DNA of 64,000 nucleotides, taken from Paragordius varius. Taxonomy: Eukaryota > Nematomorpha. Under the pieces are notes generated by a model. It was given only the letters and a program-made list of their open reading frames with translations. It searched no databases and was not told the DNA's origin. The translations under genes were made by a program, and so were the position numbers. Of the stretch, positions 55,070-64,000 are shown one piece after another; position 1 is the stretch's first letter, and every line of letters starts with the position of its first letter. Where the stretch lies: assembly GCA_964247055.1 (NCBI GenBank), contig OZ176053.1, positions 10,850,001 to 10,914,000 on the forward strand, in the 5' to 3' direction.

Positions 55070-58000
55070 AAATGTCATTTTGAAATGAAATATTTTTAAT
55101 AATTAAATAAATCTATTAGAAAAATATAAATTAAAAACATAGGGTCTCAAAAAATAACCAGGCTATAATAAATGCAATAATTAATGGTCTAACCAGTAAA
55201 TTAATATATGCATTATGTTGGAACCTTGCCATTTAGTTTTTTAGTTTTAACTGATTATTTTAGAAAGCAGGCAAACACATTCATAAATAAACCATATAAA
55301 CAGTTTTAGGTAAAAATAAAAAAAATAAGTCCTCTTACCGACATTGGGAAATACGTAGTATTACGCAGTGATTTAAGAAATGAGGATAACAGGTAAGTCC
55401 CTAGAAACAGTATAACAGACAAAAAGAAAACGTCTGAAATGAATGGGAAAAGTCGATTCCCACGATATATGCCATCTATGACAGCCACCGTAGTTTGTAA
55501 CGTGTAGGAGGAAGGTGTTATAGCTTCCAAAGTTTCATTGTCATTTATGTTAACCTATATATATATATATATATATATATTTTTAGGGGGAAAAAGTATA
55601 CAAACCTGAGAAAAATAATTTTCTTCTGATAATGTAAAATATGTATAAATTTAATAACGATCTAATTAAAACTTTAAGGACCGGAACATTAAAACTATTA
55701 AATAAATTTTTCAAGAAACGAAAAACGGTTTGGGTTTAAATCCCGTTTTCAAATCCTGTACAAATATAAACTCAAAAAAAATCCATTTAATACGATTTAT
55801 GTGTTGTGTTGTATGATAAAATTAAACAAAAAAGCAAAATTCTAATAATTACAGCGTTCGCTAAAGCCTCAGCCGCCCCCATAGGTAAGGGTCTAAAACG
55901 TTTAACTGGATAAGCCTTGTTGATCTGGTAAATGTTTAATAGTGCTTGGTAAATAAAAATCAAGCTAATAAGACTGGCAAATATTTCTTCCGTAAAACGT
56001 GTCACATATTTAACCAAAACACTGGCATCAGTAACGACCATAATGAGTAAAATTATGGCTGTCCAAAGTCCTATGCAACATCGCATGCTCAGATAATTGA
56101 GTTGATGATCTCTAAAATATACAGGGGTAAAAACGGTTAAAATTTCAATATGTATGTATGTAGGCATTAATTATGCGGAAATTTTTTTTATAATATGTTA
56201 ATAGCAACAATTATTTTAAGTAATTAACAATAACTTAAATTTAGATTGATAATCTTTATATAAATGGAAAAAGTTAAAAATCTGTATAGAGTATAGGGAA
56301 GTGGTTCCCAAAAGGGGGTGTAGAAAAATTTAAGGGGAAGCGCGAAAAATACTAAAGAATTTAATTAAAAAATAAAACCAAAAACAAATTGAAAGATTTC
56401 AGGTGCAAACTATCAAGATTTGTCACCGATATGGAAAAAATATTTCAAAAAATGCATCAGGATCTCATTGATTAATAATATATACATTCTACATTTGAGA
56501 GTGGGGGCGAAAGAATTTTTATTTTCAATTTTATGGGGCGTGAACACAAAAAAGATTAGGAACCACTGTGGGCCTATTTTGGATATACTATACTATTAAA
56601 ATAAAAAAATCATATTTGATAAATCGCATTACTAATTTTCTATATTGATATATGTTTTTATCATGGAATTTCGTTAACCTTGCAAACAAACAAGCTATAA
56701 TTACTTTAATTAAGCTTCATAATTTAACTTATGCAGTAAATAAGAAATAAACATACCTGCAAAATGAATAAACGATGCTTTCAAACACTAAAATTGGGCC
56801 TGTACTCCCCATAATGGTTAAAGGTTGACCTGCAAATAGAGCCCAAGCTATGCCACACAATGCACCAGAAAGAAGACTTTCAATGGTGGCCTACAACATA
56901 GAAAACGTAATATTAATATTGTTTAAATGAGAAAAAAAAGGAAAATTATAAAAAATCCAGTTTTTCCGAAAGTTTTTATATGATATCTATCTGAAAATTA
57001 AATATAAATAAAATAAATATATACTGAGATTTATTTTTTATGGCAATTTATGAAAGGCGTAAAATATGTATTCATGTTGTATAATATCGTTTTTTGACCT
57101 ATATAATTATGTTAGGATGCCTATGTTTCACACCACCCAATTTAAATATCGAACTTCTATTAAAATTAAAAATCATCATATATCAGGGCTTCTTAAACTA
57201 TGGGTCGCGACCCCATTCGAGGTCGCGTAGCAAAATTATGGGGTCGCTAGTGAAAAAAATACAATTTAACAAAAAATGTTTTTTAACTTGTAAAATTATT
57301 GTTATTAAAAGACGAGATTGATGTATTTTTAACTGAACGAAATCGTGAATTTCCTGCTTTTTTTCAAAATGACTTGTGGCTTTCCAAGCCTGTTATTCAG
57401 ATATTTTTGCGAAGTTAAACGATATTAACTTATCTCTACAAGGAAAAAATTGCGATATATTTACTTTAAACGATAAAATGGAAATTTTAAAATAAAAAAA
57501 AATTCGTTCGAAATGTTTTCATTTTTGAGAAAATTTATTGTAAAACTTTTATGGCAAAAATTATTGTAGATCACTTAAAAGCGCTAGAAATACAGTTCCG
57601 AACATATTTTAAATTAAATATTGATTTAAATTTGGATTCAAAAGCCATTTTGGATTGGCTTAAGTGAGATTGATCATCTGCCACTTAAAACTCAAAAGTA
57701 ATTTGTTGAGCTTTAGTGTGACTCAAACTAAAACTACAATAGCCCTTGACTGAATTCTGGATCGGTACTAGAACTGAATTTCCCACAATCGCCGATATGG
57801 CGTTAAATATACTTCTGCCATTCAAAACCACATATTTATGTGAAATTACTTTCTCGGCTTTAACACACATTAAATCCCAATATCGTTTAGCGATAAAAAA
57901 ATGTTGAAGAGGTCTTACGTCCAGCAGTTTTAAACATTCACCAAGATTTGAATGTTATGCATATAAAAAACAGGCACATCCATCTCATTAAATTAAAACT

Positions 58001-60177
58001 TTAATTTATGTTTATCTTCATTCCATTCTTTTCTAAGCATGATTTCCAAGTGTTGTACTTTTGATTTAATTCTTCCATTGATGTTTCGGTGAGGACAATG
58101 TCGTCCGCATAGATAAGTTCTCATGGTGGGCCTTGTTTTATATCTTTTGTTAGGTAATCCATTATTAAAAAGTAAGGGGCTTAGGATGGAGCCTTGATGA
58201 AGACTAGATTCGTTTGGAACAAAAGCTGTGTAATCTGACGCAGTTTGTTGTTTTGTAGTATATCATTTCAATAAATTTAATTATCCAATCATCTACATTG
58301 TTGTATCGTAGTGTGGATGTGATTTACTTCCTGGGGATAAAATCGAAAGTCCTTAGTAAATCAGTGAAAACATAATAAAGTTTTTATTTTTCGCTAAATA
58401 ATTCTTTTGAAATCTTCTCAAAATGAAGATTGTATCAATTGTGCTACTGTTTGGTTTATAGGCATATTGCGATTCCTGTCAGTTTTGATTCAATAATGGA
58501 TTCAAAAAGGCTTAACGGGTACTCCAATAACTTTAGTGGTCTGTAGGAGGATCAAACGAGAATGTCTCCTTTGTTTTTATAAATGGGTATGATGGTGCTT
58601 TTTGAAACATTAGGGATGCGATTCGTTGACAGGATTAGATTAAATATATTGGTTAAATGTGGAATGCATTGGGGTAAAGCTTTAAACATGTCGGAGCTGA
58701 GTTCAGATGGACCATTGCTTTGTTATTTTTCATCTTGGCCAAGGCTCTTACATCAATGGAGGAATTAAATCAAAAGTTCAACACATGGAAATCACACTTA
58801 GAAAAGGATGGAATCAAGATAAACATAAGCAAAACAAAGGTGCTGATAACGGGTCAAACTGTATATAAACAACCTAAGTTTCCTGTGGAGTATGTGATTT
58901 AGATGGAAACTTAATTCAATCCTATATCTTGCAATAAGTGGGTACACAAAAAGTGCTCTCTTATAAAAGGGACATTAATCAACAATGATAAATTTATATG
59001 TGAATCGTCCAAAAATAAAACCATAAATCACATACCCACTCCAATAAATTATCTTTATATGTCAGACGCCAAAATCGAATTAGTAAATAATTTTAAATAC
59101 TTGGGAGATGTCATACATTGCATAGGTGGAATAAACCAGTCAGTTCAATAGAGATCCCAACAGGCTTAAGTAAAATATCATCAACTTAAATTTGTGCTCA
59201 ATAAACACATATAAGCAAAACACAAAGGTTTGATCTACAAAGCCGGCATACGTCCCATACTCCTGTATGGAAGCGAGACATGGCCGATGACAGATACAAA
59301 CGCGAAAAAACTAATGAACATAGAAAAGCGGATGCTAAATTTATTCCAACCCAATAAGTCAAATTCAAATTTACATCAACTGTACCAAATCGAACCTTTA
59401 AATGTTATGCTCGGAAAAAATAGGCTAGATATTTCGGACACATCGAACGTGCTCCAGAACAATGGACAAATAAAATTTTATCCCTACATCCCAAAGGTAA
59501 CAATCGCAGGGGTAGACCAACATTTAACTGGGAATAAACAATAAATCATGATGAGTGTTGCCAACATTGATGATACTTGGCAGGATCGCAAATATTACAG
59601 ACAGCTTCTATACGGATACAATGGCTAGCCATTACACAAAGACGATATATCAAATTTTAATTTAATATTTACCACGCAACTACTTGGATATATTCGAGAG
59701 AATTAAGACGGTCAGAATCCACTTTTGAACATTATAACATTTTGTGCAAATTTCAATTTTAGTTTTGTCTTAAGACGAATTCTATGCATATGTTTACCTA
59801 TATATATTACGAAAAATATTAATTTTTTTTGGGGGGGTCGTTAAGAAACTCGCAATCATAAATGGGATCGGGAATTACAAAAGTTTAAGAGACCCTGCCA
59901 TATATGGTTACATTGATCAAATTGCAACATTTTAAAAATAATTTCTAAACTTTATATTTTTTAACTGTAAAACTTAAATCATAAGATTTACCAAATTATA
60001 TCCAGTAGCATTTCCAAGTAAACCCCCAAAAGTAACTATGGGAGCCAAACAAGCAAAATACAGGAAAAAGAATGAAGCAATACATTGGGGATGGAGGCCA
60101 TCAACGAAATCTGACCAAAAATACCAGGGCCATTTACGTTTTACATCGTCGCGCAATCCACCGCAACACCTTAACAT

Positions 60178-60222
<45 letters not shown>

Positions 60223-63200
60223 TAAAAACTGAAGTTATACGGACAAAAAATAAAAATATGACAAATATTTAATTATATATATATATATATGGTAAAAACT
60301 GAAATTATACCGACAAAAAGTGAAAGTATAAGGGCAAATATTTTTTTCCAAAACACAACCATACTTTTATAAACCTTAATTTTTCTCATGTTATTATATT
60401 ACAATTATAAAATATATAATTGATTGTATCACCAATACACATATCACTTTTATAATTAATAATTTAAAACAATTTTTTAAAAAATGAAGTTTAAAAAAGT
60501 ATGGTTGTCTTTTAGAAAAAAAAATTTGTCTTTATTTTTAGGTTTTGTCCGTATTCAATTTTTACTGTATATATATGATAACAAAAAACTATTTTATTAC
60601 CTTCCTGTCCGAACAAGTAATGGATCAACGTGGGAAACTAACTTTGAAACTTCCTTTTCGCCGCCATTTTTATCTGTTGGCGTCTTTTTTATGCGTCCCA
60701 TCTTAATTGAAAATAAATAATTTAAATTAGTATTTTAAAACTTTAACGGCATATCCAAAAATATGACTTGGAGCTTATGTTTAAGTATTAGCTAATATAT
60801 TTAAACAACCTAACAATACGTAGAATAATAAAATTGCTTCATATAAAATTTAATACAAATTTTCGAAATTTTTGTGAATATTTCATTAGTTTTTTTATAA
60901 TTAAAAAAAGTTACTTGTGAGGGTATATTTAGCGGTGGTTGAATGCGAATAGTGGGATCCCATTCCCCAGGCGGTAAAACTATTACTTGATCCAAAAATT
61001 CGTCTACACCGGCCAAAATGTCTTGTATATTTTTTGCTTTGTAGGCCACATCATGGAATACCTGTACATGATAGAATAAATCTTAATTTTTACTGTTTAA
61101 AACTTTATTTGTAAAGAAAAAATTGTTTATAATTCTAATAGGGATACCTCATCTGAAAGAAGAGTAGCAAGACACCGCCCAATTTCATGATATCGTTCAA
61201 TGTATCCATTAGGACCAATCAACACAAACATAAACCTGGAAATATATATATTCTTATTTATGAATATTTTAAAAATATAAATTAAATGCCCATTGCAATA
61301 AGATATCTAAGAAGTAATTTTTACCTTTATTTTTACTCATCGAAATTCAAGCTTTACAGATCATTAAGTAATCTAAAAAAGTTTGTTAAACCTGAAAACA
61401 AAATCAAATTGTAAAAAAATAAAAACCGGGTAGGTATGGGTACTTCAGTAGCATCAGTCATATAAATGGAATCATGTAACCGAATAAAAGCTATTATGGG
61501 CGTTTGTAGGCAAAGAGCTTCCCCTATAAGGACATGCGCGGCTTCAGCATTTTCAGGCAATTTTTTCATGAATTGCACGTTCCCAAACTAGTATAATAGA
61601 AATGATTGATTACGAGTTTCTTTAAAAATATTATATTTTCATTTAACTTTCTTAAAAAGGTAGTTAGTTGTATCTAACAAAAATTCATTTATATTATATA
61701 AGCAGATGTTTGCATCAATTTATTTTAAAAGTCGATCTAAACTTATAAACTTGAAAGAAAATATATATAAATAAATTTAGCGTTTTAAAAAAATTAAAAA
61801 AAACTTTAGGATGTTCTTTGGGCTCTTCCGTCAAGGCTCCATTGCCAATTTGTTGACCATTGTTTCCATTTATAGCTGACGCACTTCTAATGTGATGTAT
61901 GGGTTTTCCATCAATACCTTGTGATGCCGAGTTTAATGCGCGGCTTGATATAACCTATAAAAATTATTTTGTTATAACATAATTAATTTTGTGTTTCATT
62001 TCCGTAAAATAAATGAACATACTTTAACTTGATATTATCAGAATTTTTAGAGCACAAAGAATACCTTAACAATAGATTATAATACATATTATATTCTAAT
62101 AAGTTTGATTGATTAATTCATTAAATAAATGACTCGCATTTTTAAAAAAGTATCATTTAAATTACTTGATCGCTATTTTCTCTTTTTAGCGGCGATAATG
62201 ATACAGGAGATGTTTTGCTGTGATGTAGGACAGAGGCTAACCCCTTCTTGAATTTTTTGGCACCCGAAATTTTTGGAGCAAGTAATGGTTTAGCTAATAA
62301 TAAAACATTTTTAAATCAATATTTTGAATCTCATCTTCATGGAATAGAAATATTAACCAACAGGTTTTATTAATTACCATTTATAAATTCAAGTGTGAAT
62401 ATAATTATTTATGTGAAATTCTTACTTGATTGTGCAGAAAGTGGATTTTTATCATCAAAATTATTAATTGAAATTGGGGTGGATACATCATTGTTTTGTT
62501 GATTCCCAGAAGGTAGGGGTACCGATGCATAATGCATTAAAGGGGGATGTCCTACTGGTGTTTGGACATTTGATGTATTTCTCGTAATATTCATGGCGCT
62601 ATTTTGTAGGGATAGAATTTAGTATGTATAACCAAAAAATATTATATGGTGGAAAAAAATAGTTTTTGCTTACTTAATATTTCCTTCTGGTTGTACAATA
62701 GTGTCGCCAGAATCATTCGTTTTATTATGGGGTTGTTGAAAAAGATCATTGCTATTGTTATTATTGTAATTTAGATTGTTGTAATTGTTCAAAGGTGTTT
62801 CAGCCGTCATGTTAGGTTGAGATTGACCATTCGTTGTCATGGGGTTAAGTACGCTACTAATTTTTGCTAAAAAAGTATTAAAAATAGAATGAGATACTAT
62901 TCTGTGAATATTAATAAACTCTATCGCTAAAGAAAAATGAATGTTAATTCATAAAACTTAACACAATCATGAGCTGTGTGCCAAACGATAAATCCTGACA
63001 ATAAATATTAAAAGAATAAAAAGGTACAAAAAATCAAAAAAATCACACTTATTATCGAAATTGTCTATGACAACAATGCAAATTTCGTTTATATGCATAA
63101 AAATATATATAAATTTATAGTTAAACAGAACGATTATCCTAAACTTTATTAAAATACCAAGAGTGTTCAATAAAATAATTTTAATTGAATCACACTATCA

Positions 63201-63676
63201 ATGTTTTAATGTTAGTTAATGTTTTCTTACGAAAACTATAATAATTTACAATTTTTAGATTTACTTGGGAATCAATTAATTAATGTATAACTTTTGACCG
63301 TATTAGTCTATAAAGAATATGTAATAATTCATATAAATCATAAAAAAGCATTCCTACAAAATAAATAGCATATAAATAAAAATATATACATATGAGTAGA
63401 ATCATGCCATTTTCAAAATGATAATCTTCAATAAAAATTTCATTTAAAGTGAAAAAAGATTAAATGTTGTGTAAAAACCTATAGAACACAAAACAAATAT
63501 ACCTTGTATAACTGGTATGGATGTTATGTTTGGAAAATGACCCCTGGAGGCTACATGCCGAAAATGACTAATTTTCATGTATTGGGGAATGTGAGGAGCT
63601 CGTAATATCTTACGTATTTCATCCTCCAACTCAGGCGTAATTTGGTGCGAGGATATAAGGGCCGATATTAAATTAT
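47635..63676 (-). CDS. SLC4A: SLC4 sodium-coupled bicarbonate transporter (5' exons beyond the window)
   Basis: Plasma-membrane carrier moving bicarbonate with sodium for pH control. Exons: 63676-63503, 62866-62674, 62598-62426, 62293-62166, 61954-61805, 61587-61427, 61235-61148, 61061-60915, 60701-60601, 60169-59992, 56890-56757, 56111-55853, 55554-55339, 55033-54920, 54619-54452, 54034-53856, 51865-51793, 51709-51641, 51259-51083, 50720-50597, 50300-50121, 49792-49586, 49518-49412, 49323-49218, 49111-48797, 48572-48467, 48322-48136, 47724-47635 (TAA). Phases agree; 1,433 aa are visible. Cytoplasmic band-3 domain: [55 protein letters not shown]. Membrane domain: [129 protein letters not shown] and VRYTISDF favour the NBC branch over anion exchangers. 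The third extracellular loop is short and has no cysteines. The tail has three possible ends. Confidence 0.95.
52033..53732 (+). repeat. Tandem array of the TATA-ended repeat in an SLC4 intron
   Basis: Three units of about 500-600 bp in the same orientation fill most of the intron between exons 54034-53856 and 51865-51793. The left edge has two small hairpins, GCTGCTACGCAGC and GAAGTCCTTCGGACTTC, then a G run. Unit 1 and unit 3 keep the terminal CCATTTTTATAAATATATAG; unit 2 runs directly into unit 3 at GATCACAAAGTTACATGAG. Each unit carries CTTTTAACAGG.AATACG and GGGTAAAAAGAGG.. blocks. One more copy lies at 19288-19796. The layout of a hairpin end, tandem cassettes and a TATATAGAT-like end resembles Helentron-related elements of molluscs, but this is inference. 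Confidence 0.75.
55038..55063. repeat. (TA)n tract abutting an SLC4 3' splice site
   Basis: TA tract ends at the TTTAG acceptor of exon 55033-54920, standing where a pyrimidine tract would normally be. Confidence 0.9.
55556..55580. repeat. (TA)n tract abutting an SLC4 3' splice site
   Basis: TA tract that itself supplies the final TATAG of the acceptor of exon 55554-55339. Confidence 0.9.
56300..56566. mobile_element. Non-autonomous hAT-like element (decayed)
   Basis: The left end reads AGTGGTTCCCAAAAGGGGG and the right end, inverted, CAGTGGTTCCTAATC; CAGTGGTTCYCAA is a common hAT terminus. About 270 bp with no reading frame. No convincing 8-bp target duplication was found, which fits an old copy. 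Lies in the SLC4 intron between exons 56890-56757 and 56111-55853. Confidence 0.55.
57184..59897 (+). mobile_element. hAT transposon (ZBED-like transposase remnant)
   Basis: Ends: CAGGGCTTCTTAAACTATGG at the left with a GGGTCGCGACCCC block, and the inverse of CAGGGTCTCTTAAACTTTTG at the right. An 8-bp flank, TCATATAT at 57176-57183 against CCATATAT at 59898-59905, matches at 7 of 8 positions as a hAT target duplication. Plus-strand protein remains at about 57330-57990: [58 protein letters not shown], the C-terminal dimerisation region of hAT transposases. Stops and frame breaks make it inactive, and most of the N-terminal part is lost. It lies in the SLC4 intron between exons 60169-59992 and 56890-56757 and was later hit by a LINE. 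Confidence 0.88.
57998..59645 (+). mobile_element. RTE-like LINE, 5'-inverted, nested in the hAT element
   Basis: Same family as the copy at 1.5-3.5 kb. Minus strand, about 58744 down to 57998: [43 protein letters not shown], then [20 protein letters not shown]. Plus strand, about 58750-59645: [39 protein letters not shown], then a decayed LDISDTSNV and NRRG region. The overlap present in both orientations is about 75 bp. A possible 9-bp duplication, TTTAATTTA, lies at both edges but is weak in this background. Frame breaks are many; the element is dead. Confidence 0.8.
60181..60219. repeat. (TA)n tract just upstream of an SLC4 3' splice site
   Basis: About 19 TA units, a dozen bases from the TTAAG acceptor of exon 60169-59992, directly followed on the other side by a mariner-like MITE. 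Confidence 0.9.
60220..60567. mobile_element. Mariner-like MITE in an SLC4 intron
   Basis: The left end CAGTAAAAACTGAAGTTATA..GGACAAAA and the right end, inverted, CAGTAAAAATTGAATACGGA..CAAAAC agree over about 40 bp with small gaps. TA flanks at 60218-60219 and 60568-60569. A second left-type end lies inside at about 60292 (GGTAAAAACTGAAATTATAC), so one copy seems to have landed in or been copied next to another. Related to the element in the lipin intron at 32.2-32.5 kb. No coding capacity. Confidence 0.75.
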
Positions 63677-64000
63677 CTAAATTACATTTAGATAAGGATA
63701 AATAAAATAATTGAATTTAGGGATATTACAAATTAAATTATAGTGATTAAATAGTAAAATATGTCTTACAAATGAAACTTATATTATTATTCCTGTTAAC
63801 ACCCCAATACCTTTTGGAGTAGTTTTATATCCCAAAAGGATTTGAAATTTAAATATCTTAAAAAGTATTTAGGATATTAAACCGAATTAAAAAAAAGGCT
63901 TTCTTTAGCTTTTTGGGCGCATTCAAAATTAAAAAAATGCAAAATTGTTAAAAATTTTCATCTTAAATATTTTTGTCGCTATTTTTTCTTCTATAAATTT

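Noticed and set aside
1-64000. tRNA, rRNA, CRISPR or bacterial-type operons
   Set aside because: No cloverleaf boxes, rRNA blocks or regularly spaced repeats were seen; all genes are spliced animal genes.

Overview
The window is nuclear DNA of an animal. It is roughly three-quarters A+T and holds five intron-rich protein genes, identified from their conserved blocks. A T-box factor, an attractin, a sodium-coupled SLC4 transporter, a lipin and TAF7 together point to an invertebrate metazoan. TAA, TAG and TGA all end reading frames, so the code is standard. The species cannot be named: the A+T richness, mid-sized introns and many small transposons fit several invertebrate lineages. I joined exons by hand at GT..AG borders and checked codon phase across every junction.

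Layout. 0.4-17.4 kb, minus strand: attractin-family membrane protein, 29 exons found, 5' exons missing. A 5'-inverted RTE-like LINE sits in one of its 3' introns (1.5-3.5 kb). 17.4-20.9 kb: repeats, no gene recognised. 20.9-24.2 kb, minus: complete T-box gene, 7 exons, 747 aa. 24.2-31.3 kb: no gene seen, one very fresh-looking MITE. 31.3-41.4 kb, minus: complete lipin (phosphatidate phosphatase), 21 exons, 1,515 aa. 41.4-42.7 kb: shared upstream region of lipin and TAF7. 42.7-46.9 kb, plus: complete TAF7, 10 exons, 493 aa, with a 26-nt first intron. 47.6-63.7 kb, minus, running off the window: SLC4 bicarbonate transporter, 28 exons found, 5' end missing. Its introns hold a tandem array of an unclassified repeat (52.0-53.7 kb), hAT and mariner-like elements, and a hAT transposon carrying a second 5'-inverted LINE (57.2-59.9 kb).

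The five genes are unrelated housekeeping, signalling and developmental genes, not an operon or cluster. Lipin and TAF7 are head to head; TAF7 and SLC4 are tail to tail. I found no wholly new system. The most unusual observations are two LINE copies inverted at almost the same internal point, the 26-nt TAF7 intron, an attractin without its C-type lectin domain, a repeat family with shared hairpin and TATA-rich ends, and (TA)n tracts directly before several 3' splice sites.
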